DNA of 64,000 nt from Lysinibacillus contaminans (lineage in GTDB: Bacteria > Bacillota > Bacilli > Bacillales_A > Planococcaceae), in assembly GCF_001278945.1 (NCBI RefSeq), contig NZ_LGRV01000003.1, positions 1,736,001 to 1,800,000 of the forward strand, written 5' to 3'. The number at the start of each line of letters is the position of its first letter. The stretch's first letter is position 1. Below, in pieces: positions 17,100-25,884 of this stretch. Below the pieces are notes generated by a model. That model worked only from the letters and a program-made list of their open reading frames with translations, did no database searches and was not told the DNA's origin. Both the position numbers and the translations under genes were made by a program.

Positions 17100-17377
17100 T
17101 TAGGCTGTTTTCGTATAGATTGTTGCTCTCTTAAAAATACTGATTCTGGTTGAATATAATGCATTTTCAGGAGGCGTTAGGGGCATTTTCGATTCATCCG
17201 GCTACATACGAGAACGGCTGCAAATCTGATAAAGAGGTTATTCGGCCATTAGAGATATGTACATTCCGTTTGCCAGAAGGCGCGTATCGTTGGATTAAGT
17301 TGTGGGATTACTGCGATAAAGGGCGAGTATCTTAGTCATACCTGAGAGAGATGAATGACATTCCCTTAGAAGTGACC
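17100..17377. other. Unexplained DNA replacing the sigma-factor 5' end
   Basis: A 278-bp insert-like stretch. It has one plus-strand open frame (about 17174-17335) reading FSIHPATYENGCKSDKEVIR and ending DYCDKGRVS. It has no start with a ribosome site and no family I recognise. It could be a fragment carried in when the sigma gene was broken. Confidence 0.4.
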
Positions 17378-18379
17378 TCAATACTCGTTATTTTGATAGG
17401 GATTACCATTCCCATAGATGTACGATTCCAATTCTTTAACCTTGTTCCCATCTAATTGTCGTGTGATTCCGAATGTTTCGCCCTTCCCATCGTAATTTAT
17501 TACAATGTCGAGATCGTGAAGTAATTCAGTGAAATACTTGAAAGTCTGTTTTAAGTCGTCGTTAAACCTTGTTCTATCAGATTCTAGCGTGTCCTGTCTC
17601 GATAAAACATACTCAAGATGTCCCATCCAAGCTCGAACCCCGTGCAAGTTATCAATGTCCTTTTGAAGGTCGCCGCCTTGAATCCGAAAATATTTCATTT
17701 CCGAAGCGAATTGGCTTGCCTTTGTATAATATTCGTTCACGTCGGTTGTTTTGACTATATCTTCGGCGTGATAGGCAATCCAAGCTTCCAAGGTTGGTTC
17801 GATTCCATAATTGTTGAAACCTTCAGGAGTTGAAATGTCCTTCCACAACTTCGGGTTGTTGACTTTAGTTTCTTCTTTTTCATCCGAAGCAATGCCTGCC
17901 GTTACAAAATAAATTTTTTCCCCTTGAATACGCTTCAAAGTATTATAGTCATCATCAACTGTTGAAAAATCACCTTTTTCCCAACGTTTTAGTATCTCTA
18001 AATATGTTTCATCGTGCTCGAATTCATAATCATTATTTTCTTCTACTATTTGTATCAAAATGTCGATTCTTTCTGGTGTTGCCCAAATTGAACCTTCTTT
18101 TATATCAGGAACGATCTTTTGGTGTATCATCTTTTGCATCACTTCTTGTACTAGATTCTCATCAAACGTTCTATCTCCACTTTTCCATTCGTCAATCATC
18201 TTGGCCTGAATAGCATCTACCCAAGATAAGTCTGTACCCTCTGATACAAGCTTTTCTTTTTCATTCTCCGCAACTTTAGAAACTTCTTTTCCGTATTTCT
18301 TTTCCATAATCAAAAACGTACCACCTATACTCAACAACGCCGTTAAAACAACTACACCTATAACATAAGTCCACTTCAT
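17378..18379 (-). CDS. Membrane-anchored extracytoplasmic protein (DUF6241-like)
   Basis: A protein of 333 residues counted from the ATG at 18377-18379 behind GGGCGGTGGG; an earlier TTG/ATA-rich extension lacks a site. Residues 4-24 form an N-terminal membrane anchor (YVIGVVVLTALLSIGGTFLI), followed by a charged linker. An outer helical domain contains DLSWVDAIQAKMIDEWKSGDR and LHGVRAWMGHLEYVL. I associate this with the Bacillus DUF6241 family, from memory. No catalytic residues stand out. It has no obvious operon partner. Confidence 0.7.
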   Translation of the reverse strand: MKWTYVIGVVVLTALLSIGGTFLIMEKKYGKEVSKVAENEKEKLVSEGTDLSWVDAIQAKMIDEWKSGDRTFDENLVQEVMQKMIHQKIVPDIKEGSIWATPERIDILIQIVEENNDYEFEHDETYLEILKRWEKGDFSTVDDDYNTLKRIQGEKIYFVTAGIASDEKEETKVNNPKLWKDISTPEGFNNYGIEPTLEAWIAYHAEDIVKTTDVNEYYTKASQFASEMKYFRIQGGDLQKDIDNLHGVRAWMGHLEYVLSRQDTLESDRTRFNDDLKQTFKYFTELLHDLDIVINYDGKGETFGITRQLDGNKVKELESYIYGNGNPYQNNEY

Positions 18380-18997
18380 TTTTCCCACCGCCCATATTAA
18401 CAATTTACACCAAATTATCATATATGCTCCATTGTGTAAACAACAAAAGTTTTATTCACTCTCATACACTATAGGTCACATAACAACGGAATCAGGCGGT
18501 AACAATCCTTGTCGTACCGAATATAAAGGAGAACAACTCCCTTTTAGCTCTGTTCATATAATTTGTTGTCTTTCAATGTTTTATTTAGCAACAAACTTTA
18601 AGAAAACAGCCTTGAATTAATATAAAATAACAGGTGTGTTGATTATGAAAATAGTAGATTGTTACTTACTGAAAAAATGGTTATTTTTATATTCACTACT
18701 AACATAAGTACCTACATTTTTTTGTTGATTGTAGCGGAGGGTGCTCGAGTACTCCTGCCGCTTCGCTTTCGTTGTAGAGCAAAACTCCCTGTTGGTATGC
18801 AAGCAGCCGAGACCCTAGACGGAAAGCGAGCATCCAGTAGCGGAAATCACTTTTAATAGTAATGGTGAAATAGTAGAAAAGTGCATTTAACTTGCTAAAA
18901 ACATACTTATTTTACCAGTAAATCCATATACAAAGATTGTTAAAAACTAATTCTTCACTTAAAAGTACGTTTCTTTGACTTATTATTTCAAATAAAG
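18380..18997. other. Intergenic region with one degenerate repeat
   Basis: No supported gene in 618 bp. It holds a dispersed-repeat relic (18727-18850) and an A/T-rich promoter zone at its right end. Confidence 0.6.
18727..18850. repeat. Degenerate dispersed intergenic repeat, about 125 bp
   Basis: A GC-rich island in A/T-rich DNA. It opens GATTGTAGCGGAGGGTGC, contains ACTCCTGCCGCTTCG and GCAGCCGAGACCCTAGACGG, and closes with GTAGCGGAAATC. The GATT...AATC ends and internal ACTCCTG / GAGACCC blocks are those of a repeat family I recall as common between genes of Bacillaceae and Planococcaceae. It has no coding capacity. Confidence 0.55.
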
Positions 18998-19013
18998 TAC
19001 TTTAATTAAAGTA
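18998..19013. promoter_or_regulatory. Candidate PadR operator
   Basis: TACTTTAATTAAAGTA, a perfect 16-bp palindrome 28 bp before the start of the permease gene. It would suit binding by the PadR regulator encoded at the end of the same unit. Confidence 0.5.
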
Positions 19014-19041
19014 GTTAAATTTAATTAAGGTGGAATTTGTT

Positions 19042-20181
19042 TTGAAAATGTTTTTAAAAAATAAAACGATAACAGGCGGAATTTTCATGCTTGTGTTTTA
19101 CCAGATTGTCATGATAGGCATTTTTATGTACGGTTATAGTGCAGTGCCTAAAAATGTAACAGAATTAACAGTTGCGATCGTCAATGAAGATACAGTCATG
19201 GGTGACTCGTTCGTTCAACAATTAGAACAAGGTCTTCCATTTAACGTCAAAAAAAATCTAACGCTTAGTGAAGCACAAACTGATTTAGAAAACCGTGACA
19301 TTCATTTAGTCGTTCATATCCCAGCAGATTTTTCGGAAAATATAAAAGAAGATGGGAAACAAGGAAATCTTGAATTCTTTATAAACGAATCCAATCCAAC
19401 ACTTGTGGCAAGCTCGATGCAGTCAATTGCAGCTGAAGTCGGCGCACAAATTACAACTCAGGTACAGACGCAAAGCTTTGTCGGGGCGTTTACTGCGATG
19501 AATGTACCAGCTGAACAAGCTACTCAAATGGTAACAGGAATCATGGAGAAAATTTCAGTCGATGTAGAAAAAACAAACAAGCAGCCACTCGGGATGCATA
19601 ATCAAATGGCACCAATGTTCCTAACGATGGCTATGTATGTTGGGGCAATGATTTATTCAATGATGAGCGTAACAGCATTAAATGAAGTACGCCAATCTGT
19701 AGGTAAATGGAGAGCATTCTTCTCATTACAGCTAACGAATATCGTCATTGCAATAGTTGCACCACTTGTTGGTGTGTCGATTTACTTTATTGTACAAGGT
19801 TATGGAATCGAAACATTCTTGGGCGTTTGGATGGTACACGCACTGCAAATATTCGCATCCATTCAATTTACAACGATTGCCTGCTTATTACTTGGCCCAA
19901 GTGGTATGTTGCTAAATATTCCTTTGCTTCTTACACAAACGATTGCCAACGGTGCAACAATCCCATACGAAATGATGCCTGGTGTCTTTAAGTTCGTTAG
20001 CCATATTTCACCTATGTTCTATTCGGTTCACCTAGACTATAATTTATTCTTTGGTGGTGGGACTACAGGTTCATATGCAGTGGGTCTCGTGCTCGTTGCT
20101 CTTGGGGCACTCGCTATTAATGCGATGATCCACCAGTATAGACACTACAAACCAGTAACAAAGCCAGCTCAAATCATGTAA
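19042..20181 (+). CDS. ABC-2 type permease / YhgE-Pip-like membrane protein
   Basis: The most likely start is the TTG at 19042, 8 nt after AAGGTGG; a GTG at 19030 overlaps that site. The product is about 379 residues. One N-terminal membrane helix is followed by an extracytoplasmic domain of about 160 residues (TVAIVNEDTVMGDSFV...IHLVVHIPADFS...). Five or six C-terminal helices end before a basic tail. This is the YhgE/ABC-2 export layout. There is no ATPase gene nearby, which is usual for this branch. A PadR gene follows 55 bp downstream. A drug- or lipid-export role is likely, but the cargo is unknown. Confidence 0.82.
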   Translation: MKMFLKNKTITGGIFMLVFYQIVMIGIFMYGYSAVPKNVTELTVAIVNEDTVMGDSFVQQLEQGLPFNVKKNLTLSEAQTDLENRDIHLVVHIPADFSENIKEDGKQGNLEFFINESNPTLVASSMQSIAAEVGAQITTQVQTQSFVGAFTAMNVPAEQATQMVTGIMEKISVDVEKTNKQPLGMHNQMAPMFLTMAMYVGAMIYSMMSVTALNEVRQSVGKWRAFFSLQLTNIVIAIVAPLVGVSIYFIVQGYGIETFLGVWMVHALQIFASIQFTTIACLLLGPSGMLLNIPLLLTQTIANGATIPYEMMPGVFKFVSHISPMFYSVHLDYNLFFGGGTTGSYAVGLVLVALGALAINAMIHQYRHYKPVTKPAQIM

Positions 20182-20236
20182 AATAGACGATATAGTCATT
20201 TTATGAAAGTTGTTTGATGAGAGGGGTAAAATCTAA

Positions 20237-20770
20237 ATGTCTATCCAAATATTTATTCTCGGTGCCTTAACTGAAGGGGAACATAGCCCGTACGATGTTA
20301 AGAAGAAAATTGTAGAGGTCCTCAATAACAAAATTGAAAAAGCGAGTGAAGGTTCGCTTTATTACCAATTTGATGTGCTATGTAAAAAAGGATATATTGA
20401 AAAAAAAGAGGTCGTACACAGCGACAATCGCCCGAATAAAACCCTCTATGGTATTACAGCTGCAGGTCGAGATAAACTGATAGAAGATATTTATGCCGAA
20501 TTTCAAAACTTTACGAGCGTACCTGCTCTCTACACATCTTTATTATTTTCAGATGTAGTAGACAAACAAAAGCTTAGTTATTTAGTTGAAGAATGTATTC
20601 AGAAGTTAAAGAAAAGATCTAACGATTCGGTCATCAGTAATGCCCATTTAATCCCAGAAAATAAAAAGAAATCGATTGAATTGATTTCAAATCATATATT
20701 GGATTATCTAGAAAAGGACATTCACTGGATGGAAAATTTGTTACTCTACCTCAGAGAGCAAGAAGATTAA
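20237..20770 (+). CDS. PadR family transcriptional regulator
   Basis: A 177-residue protein starting at the ATG behind GAGAGGGG. The N-terminal winged helix has the PadR pattern IQIFILGALTEGEHSPYDVKKKI, then SEGSLYYQFDVLCKKGYIEKKEV, then RPNKTLYGITAAGRDKL. The C-terminal helical dimerisation domain ends LLYLREQED. It is the second gene of a unit with the ABC-2-type permease and probably represses it from the 16-bp palindrome upstream. A strong terminator follows. Confidence 0.9.
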   Translation: MSIQIFILGALTEGEHSPYDVKKKIVEVLNNKIEKASEGSLYYQFDVLCKKGYIEKKEVVHSDNRPNKTLYGITAAGRDKLIEDIYAEFQNFTSVPALYTSLLFSDVVDKQKLSYLVEECIQKLKKRSNDSVISNAHLIPENKKKSIELISNHILDYLEKDIHWMENLLLYLREQED

Positions 20771-20787
20771 ACCACATTATTTCCAAT

Positions 20788-20835
20788 AAAAAAGGACAAC
20801 TCTCAGTTTGCGCGAACTGATGGTTGTCCTTTTTT
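20788..20835 (+). terminator. Terminator of the permease-PadR unit
   Basis: AAAAAAGGACAAC and GTTGTCCTTTTTT arms around a 22-nt spacer, 18 bp after the PadR stop. Confidence 0.88.
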
Positions 20836-20981
20836 GCTATTTCTATCGGAATGGATATATGTATATGTAAATTCAGTCACTCGGAAAAATAACTAATGTC
20901 ATAATAATGCATAAATTCACTTCAAATACCTACCAAGAGGAAAACTATCGGCCATTTCCGTGTACAGATTAGCTACTTTAC

Positions 20982-21263
20982 GATGAGGTTGAGCGACTTG
21001 GCGCCGAGGTTGAGCGACTTGACATCGTGGTTGAGCGACTTGAGGTCGAGGTTGAGCGACTTGACGATGAGGTTGAGCGACTTGGGGCCGAGGTTGAGCG
21101 ACTTGGCACCGAGGTTGAGCGACTTGGCGCTGAGGTTGAGCGACTTGGCGCCGAGGTTGAGCGACTTGGCACCGAGGTTGAGCGACTTGGCACCGAGGTT
21201 GAGCGACTTGGCACCAAGGTTGAGCGACTTGGCACCAAGGTTGAGCGACTTGGCGCTGAGGTT
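20982..21263. repeat. 21-bp minisatellite, 13 full units
   Basis: The core TTGAGCGACTTG recurs 13 times at exactly 21-bp intervals with a partial 14th. The joining 9 bases vary (GCACCGAGG, GCGCCGAGG, ACATCGTGG and others). Because 21 is a multiple of three, several frames on both strands stay open and give seven-residue repeats such as EVERLGA, RLSDLAP and QVAQPRC. None has a ribosome site or a recognisable non-repeat domain, so I do not call a gene. Confidence 0.9.
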
Positions 21264-21313
21264 GTGTGAGAACTTTCATTTTAACCAAAATGCAGAATGT
21301 GTCTTGTCATTCT

Positions 21314-22420
21314 TCACTCAAATAGTTTGATACTATAATGCCTCATTGATTTTGGTATTCCTTTCAACTCAAGTACCCCACTATATACTAAATGCCTCAC
21401 CCTATATTCTAAAAACCAAATATTAATGATCTCATCCATTTGTGTTACTAGTTCCCCAAGTACTGTTCCAGTCTTTATAAAATCTTTGGTTATTTGCTCA
21501 TTATGTAACTTTTCTACGGTACGGATAATGTGTGTATCATAGTGATTTTCTGGAACTCCTATTATTTCCTCATTCACCCATAGACGTAGAACTTCTTCCG
21601 TTTTCGACAATGTTTCCCATTCCTTCTGAAAAATTAGACGCTCTTGATCTGTTAATGGTTTAGAACCATTGTTAAATACTAATCTTAAATCCTTCGACTC
21701 CATCTGACTTGTATGGAAAATAGGCTGCTCTTCATTTTTCGAAGTGCTAAGTTCAGTAGTGTTTACCAAAAAGATGTCATTTTCTTTATTACGCAATACG
21801 TATAGGAAAAAACGAAGGCCTACTTGTTCATCGACATTATCCCCATACCAAATGTAAATCGGCACTTCACCTGAGATATCCTCTATCTCACGCAATGTGT
21901 TTGCAAATTTATTTTGATATTCATAATCATCCTGCTCGTCGTTGATATTTTCAACTAACCATTCATTGCGGGATGCTTGACCTATTTTTTCATCCAGTTT
22001 CCATAATGGTCCAATTGAAAAAGTGTCTGGAAATCCAATCACCTGTTTAGGCGGGGCAAGTGCTGCTCTTACTGAACCCGCTGCCGACTCGGAAGAAACG
22101 ATATGAACCGCACTTGTTGCTCCTTGGTGTTGAGAGGCAGTTTGAGAATGACGATATTGTTGAATGTGATGATTGATAACTTCTACCATTTTGTTCATAT
22201 CCTCTTGTCTAAACCAGTAACTTCTTCCTTCACGTGGTTTACTTTCTTTATGATGAAACGTTTCAAAATCTTCACCTGGATTCAATTCAAACGTCTCCCA
22301 TTTATCACTTTCACTCAAATTCGATACACTTAAATAATTTTGCACTTCAATTTCATAAACCAAAACTATACTTGGCTCCATCGAAAAATAAATGAATGGA
22401 AAATTTGCTTTAAATTTCAT
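21314..22420 (-). CDS. DUF1835/DUF3658-type protein
   Basis: A protein of 368 residues counted from the ATG at 22418-22420 behind GGAG. Residues 1-95 are a less conserved lead-in. Residues about 103-225 match the DUF1835 pattern: VHIVSSESAAGSVRAAL, then VIGFPDTFSIGPLWKL, then YIWYGDNVDEQVGLRFFLYVL. The C-terminal part from about 265 (PLTDQERLIFQKEWETLS, then ENHYDTHI) resembles DUF3658. These two domains occur together in Firmicutes in proteins of unknown role. No membrane segments are seen. The minisatellite begins 50 bp past its stop. Confidence 0.8.
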   Translation of the reverse strand: MKFKANFPFIYFSMEPSIVLVYEIEVQNYLSVSNLSESDKWETFELNPGEDFETFHHKESKPREGRSYWFRQEDMNKMVEVINHHIQQYRHSQTASQHQGATSAVHIVSSESAAGSVRAALAPPKQVIGFPDTFSIGPLWKLDEKIGQASRNEWLVENINDEQDDYEYQNKFANTLREIEDISGEVPIYIWYGDNVDEQVGLRFFLYVLRNKENDIFLVNTTELSTSKNEEQPIFHTSQMESKDLRLVFNNGSKPLTDQERLIFQKEWETLSKTEEVLRLWVNEEIIGVPENHYDTHIIRTVEKLHNEQITKDFIKTGTVLGELVTQMDEIINIWFLEYRVRHLVYSGVLELKGIPKSMRHYSIKLFE

Positions 22421-22468
22421 AATAATCAACTCCGTATTTTCAATATTTTTATAGCGAGTGCTGAATTA

Positions 22469-22876
22469 TCACTCTGAACGCTGATATCTCTTCCCGAGTA
22501 CTGAATGTAATGAGCTTGCTTTAGCTATTTTGAACGCCGATAACAAATACAATATCCCCGTATATATCGTGATGCCTACCATGTAATAAATTGCTTTTAT
22601 TGTTGGATTAAAGGTCATTTCGCCGCCACCATGATTATCGTTATGCCATTTAAGTTGTGAATATCCTAGCCAAACACAAACCAATGTAACGATCAGCATA
22701 ACAAGGGCAAGAATGAACTTTTTGTGCTTCATCCCACCAAGTAAACTTGCCAAAAAGTCATCTCTAAACGAATTACCCTTGTTTCTTTGAATAGACTTGC
22801 TTTTGAATGGCGTTAAGAAGTAGAACATTAACCCTCCCCAGATTACGCCAATAACAATGATTTCTGAAAACTGCAT
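22469..22876 (-). CDS. Small membrane protein of unknown function
   Basis: A 135-residue protein with three hydrophobic segments: about 5-22 (EIIVIGVIWGGLMFYFL), 53-70 and 93-112. A cytoplasmic basic loop and a tail HSVLGKRYQRSE are also seen. The ATG follows a GGAGGGGG site. It lies 48 bp upstream of the DUF1835 gene on the same strand and may share its transcript. No family motif is recognised. Confidence 0.7.
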   Translation of the reverse strand: MQFSEIIVIGVIWGGLMFYFLTPFKSKSIQRNKGNSFRDDFLASLLGGMKHKKFILALVMLIVTLVCVWLGYSQLKWHNDNHGGGEMTFNPTIKAIYYMVGITIYTGILYLLSAFKIAKASSLHSVLGKRYQRSE

Positions 22877-22943
22877 AAAAACCCCCTCCTTTTTCCAATA
22901 TAACGGTAGTATACTTTGGAAGTTCCTTTTTGCATAAGTAAGA

Positions 22944-23486
22944 TTACTCAGTTAGTTTCACATTATTCAGTTTTTCCACTTTTGAAATCCGTTCAAAATC
23001 TCTACTGATACAGGCTTGCTTTAGCTTTTTTGTTTTCAGTAAATATTTTAAATCAGAGCTATTATCATATGAAAGTTGGACATGGAAATAGTTGATATAC
23101 TCCAAAATTGCAAATATATAAATACATCCAACAAATATTAATCCAGCTAAAGGCAATGCAGGATACCATTTAATGAAGTCAATAATAAACATCATAATTG
23201 GAGCAATAATTAATCCTAGATTCAATTTCCTCAAGCTCTTAAATTGTTGAACAACCCTAGTGGGCGTTACCGACGTATGTTCAATTCTTAATCTCTTCAA
23301 TTTCGAATACCAGTAGACAGACCCTTGTAATAAAAGTATCTCTAATAGAAGAAATGATGCCCAAAAAGAAGTAAGTGAATATAACTGGAGATTCGGGTAT
23401 CCACGATTAAGTGCATAACTCATAAATATAAACATGATTACCGAAGTTAATTCGCCTGAATATAAGTATACGAGCCTTTTTTCCAT
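22944..23486 (-). CDS. Membrane protein of unknown function
   Basis: A protein of 180 residues counted from the ATG at 23484-23486, 6 nt after GGTGAGG; a GTG seven codons earlier is also possible. Four membrane segments lie at about 10-25, 38-56, 92-108 and 112-130, followed by a soluble charged C-terminus (SSDLKYLLKTKKLKQACISRDFERI). It is the first gene of a possible three-gene unit of membrane and DUF1835 proteins. The function cannot be inferred. Confidence 0.68.
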   Translation of the reverse strand: MEKRLVYLYSGELTSVIMFIFMSYALNRGYPNLQLYSLTSFWASFLLLEILLLQGSVYWYSKLKRLRIEHTSVTPTRVVQQFKSLRKLNLGLIIAPIMMFIIDFIKWYPALPLAGLIFVGCIYIFAILEYINYFHVQLSYDNSSDLKYLLKTKKLKQACISRDFERISKVEKLNNVKLTE

Positions 23487-23610
23487 CCTTTTCCTCACCT
23501 TTATCACTTCCCTCTGACCATTTATTTAACACTATAACCATATAACACCTTAGATTAATGAGTTTTCAGATCCAACTAGTTCCTTTTATTTTACCTATCT
23601 ACGAATTTGA

Positions 23611-23644
23611 AAAGCCCTAAGCTAGTATTCGCTTAGGGCTTTCT
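23611..23644. terminator. Terminator after the DinB gene
   Basis: AAAAGCCCTAAGC and GCTTAGGGCTTT arms around an 8-nt loop, immediately beyond the DinB stop. Confidence 0.88.
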
Positions 23645-23645
23645 T

Positions 23646-24113
23646 TTACTTCGTTTGCATCTCTTTTGTCGGCCCCATAACCGGCGGGACTTTTAAACCT
23701 GATTGTCGTAATAATACAGTCATTTGCCCAAGATGATGGGTTTGATGATTAATTAAAATTCGTAATAATTTACCACGTGGCATTTGGCCACCAAATGCAG
23801 GAACATCTTCTAAAAGTTGCTCATCTGTATATGTTGCTACCTGTTCACTATAGGCTACTGCTACTTTTTGATAAGCTTCAACTGTTTCTTCAATATTTGT
23901 ATACTGTTGTATGTAGGCTGGCATAGTTAATCCTGCTGATTGACCGAAATCAATCGCGACCTCAACCAAGTGCGAAGCAAGCCATCCCAGTGTATTGTGT
24001 CCTTCTACAATTGCTACATCCATCGAATCATTTGAAATTGCTTGAATAGCCTTTGTAGTCCCCTTTGCAGACACTTGCCAATCTGTTAAAAAATCTTCTA
24101 CTTTGCGATACAT
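23646..24113 (-). CDS. DinB superfamily protein
   Basis: A 155-residue four-helix-bundle protein. The three metal-ligand histidines of the DinB/YfiT fold are visible: H in VEGHNTLGWLASHLVEV, then the pair in ILINHQTHHLGQMTVLL. Family members bind a divalent metal, and some are bacillithiol- or mycothiol-dependent transferases; a thiol-S-transferase role here is inference. The ATG follows GGGGAGTGAG. It is a single-gene unit. Confidence 0.85.
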   Translation of the reverse strand: MYRKVEDFLTDWQVSAKGTTKAIQAISNDSMDVAIVEGHNTLGWLASHLVEVAIDFGQSAGLTMPAYIQQYTNIEETVEAYQKVAVAYSEQVATYTDEQLLEDVPAFGGQMPRGKLLRILINHQTHHLGQMTVLLRQSGLKVPPVMGPTKEMQTK

Positions 24114-24579
24114 AAACTCACTCCCCTTTTTGTAATAGCTTAATTATAAATCATACTATTAGCTTCTGTCACAAAATGTAAAGGGAGATTATCGCCTTTA
24201 AAAAATAAACGATTTTATTATTCTGCTCAGATTAAGCAATTTTATATATTAGCTTGTTAAGGAATGTACTTAAAGTAACGAGATACTGTAGTTTAATAAG
24301 AGACAGTAAAAACGCTCTCTTTTATTATGAGCCAATCAGCAATATGAAAAAACACAACCAATCTATTTTGCATTACTTCATAACAAAACTTAGACAACTG
24401 AACTAGCAGCGCAAAAAACAATTGGATTAAATAATCGTTTTATTTAACGACTGAGACATACTGTATATTTTGAGAGACTAGAAAAAAAGCCAATTTTTAT
24501 TTATGACAAATTCAATGCATTTTTTAGTTAGAACCACAAACAATAAGATATAAATAAATTGTGTGTGGGGAGTGAAAAT
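24114..24579. other. A/T-rich intergenic region
   Basis: 466 bp between divergent genes. I see no ORF with a ribosome site and no strong hairpin. It must hold the promoters of the DinB and polysaccharide deacetylase genes. Confidence 0.6.
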
Positions 24580-25311
24580 TTGAAACGTATTCATCTTCTG
24601 ATGTTGTCAGTATGTGTTATTTTTATCTCAATATTTTATGTTACATTGACTACTTCTGCAGATAAAGGAAGAAAGTATTACGAAGAAGCAGGACAGATTG
24701 TTTGGGAGATTGACACAAACGAAAAAATTATTGCTTTGACGTTTGATGATGGCCCTCATAAAAAATACACGCCTGAGATTTTAGATTTATTTGCCAAATA
24801 TAATGCCAAAGCAACTTTCTTTGTCGTGGGCGAAAATGCAGAAAAGAATCCCGAAGTTGTTTTACGAATGTATGAAGAGGGTCACGAATTAGCCATTCAC
24901 ACATATACACATCCATTAAGAACTAATGTTCCAAATTTACTGAAGGAAATAAAACAAACCCATGAAACAATTTATGGTATTAGTGGGTATTCTCCCGTTT
25001 TATTCAGACCTGTAGAAGGGCAATACACGGATGGGATGATCGAGGCAATTGTAAAAGAAGGATATAAAGTCGTTATGTGGTCGTGGCATCAAGATACAAT
25101 GGATTGGAAAAATCCAGGTGCTAATAAAATTGTAGATACTGTGTTAAAAGGTGCAAAGGAAGGAAATATAGTTCTTTTTCATGATGGCGGTGGAAATCGC
25201 GAACAAACCATTAAGGCCCTGGAAAAAATCCTACCACAGCTCGAAAAGAAGGGATATAAATTTGTCACTATTTCCGAGCTCCTTGAAGTGCAAAAAGCAA
25301 ATAAAAAATAA
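24580..25311 (+). CDS. Membrane-anchored polysaccharide deacetylase (NodB family)
   Basis: A protein of 243 residues from the TTG at 24580, 9 nt after GGGGAG. An N-terminal signal anchor (residues 4-26) is followed by a NodB domain. Motif 1 is TFDDGP at 54-59, with catalytic Asp56 and metal Asp57. Motif 2 is H107-T-Y-T-H111. Motif 3 keeps Arg142, but the usual RPPYG reads RPVEG. Motif 4 is WSWHQDTMDW and motif 5 is VLFHDGGG with the catalytic His. It would remove acetyl groups from N-acetylglucosamine or N-acetylmuramic acid of peptidoglycan outside the membrane. Changed motif 3 may affect substrate choice. Monocistronic. Confidence 0.9.
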   Translation: MKRIHLLMLSVCVIFISIFYVTLTTSADKGRKYYEEAGQIVWEIDTNEKIIALTFDDGPHKKYTPEILDLFAKYNAKATFFVVGENAEKNPEVVLRMYEEGHELAIHTYTHPLRTNVPNLLKEIKQTHETIYGISGYSPVLFRPVEGQYTDGMIEAIVKEGYKVVMWSWHQDTMDWKNPGANKIVDTVLKGAKEGNIVLFHDGGGNREQTIKALEKILPQLEKKGYKFVTISELLEVQKANKK

Positions 25312-25325
25312 AAGAAGATGAAGCT

Positions 25326-25370
25326 TCCCAATCGAATAATATATCTTGTATTTTTCGATTAGGGATTTTT
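25326..25370 (+). terminator. Terminator of the deacetylase gene
   Basis: TCCC-a-ATCGAA pairs with TTCGAT-t-AGGGA and is followed by TTTTT. It may also serve the convergent small gene. Confidence 0.75.
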
Positions 25371-25390
25371 CAAGCTTAGAGAAACGCGTT

Positions 25391-25657
25391 TTATTTCATC
25401 ATCCTTTTGATTTGTTTTAATTCATTTATGATATAGTCTATCTGCTTTTGCATGCTTTCTGACTGTTTTGATTGTTCATTCGAACTTTGAGAACTTTGAT
25501 TACTTGATTTTTCTAAAGCTTCTAGTGCAAGACCTGCAGCAACAGCTTGTATACCATCACCTAATGTAGAAATAGTAGCTCCGATAAATGCTAGTCTGGC
25601 GATTTGAATATCTTGTGAATCTGAGGTTTGTTTTGAATTTCTTTTATTGTCATTCAT
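25391..25657 (-). CDS. Small protein, paralog A (hydrophobic core plus coiled-coil tail)
   Basis: An 88-residue protein with the ATG behind an AGGAGG site. It has three parts: a polar lead (residues 1-18), a moderately hydrophobic Gly/Ala-rich segment (QIARLAFIGATISTLGDGIQ, then AVAAGLALEALE; about 18-50), a Ser/Gln/Asn-rich linker, and an amphipathic helix (MQKQIDYIINELKQIKRMMK). It is about 65% identical to its neighbour paralog B. No family with known function is recognised. The single hydrophobic segment with helix-kinking glycines could insert in the membrane. Confidence 0.75.
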   Translation of the reverse strand: MNDNKRNSKQTSDSQDIQIARLAFIGATISTLGDGIQAVAAGLALEALEKSSNQSSQSSNEQSKQSESMQKQIDYIINELKQIKRMMK

Positions 25658-25786
25658 TATTACATCCTCCTGTCAAAGTAATAAGTAAATTGACTTACCT
25701 GCATCATATGTGTTTTTTTAGAGAAAAGTGAGAGGATTAAACAATTTAAATTATTTAGTTTGTGATTAGGACCAAATAAAAAAGCC

Positions 25787-25814
25787 ACAGCGTTTTTATA
25801 CGCTACAGCTTTTG
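25787..25814. terminator. Terminator of paralog B
   Basis: AAAAGC-n3-AGCGT pairs with ACGCT-n2-AGCTTTT, 70 bp past the stop of paralog B. Confidence 0.6.
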
Positions 25815-25884
25815 AATTGGATAATACCTATTGTGCTATTCACTTAAGGAATATTTAGCTTTTCAAACCTATTACCACTAAAAT

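Noticed and set aside
17150-17335. Plus-strand frame of 61 codons beside the broken sigma factor
   Set aside because: Protein-like composition, but there is no suitable start signal and no family. It is kept only as part of the unexplained insert.
20982-21263. Possible CRISPR array
   Set aside because: The repeat is contiguous at 21 bp with only nine variable bases between cores, there are no spacers of about 30 bp and no cas genes.
20917-21330. Overlapping open frames of 80-123 codons through the minisatellite on both strands
   Set aside because: They stay open only because the 21-bp unit is a multiple of three and lacks stops. None has a ribosome site or a conserved non-repeat part.
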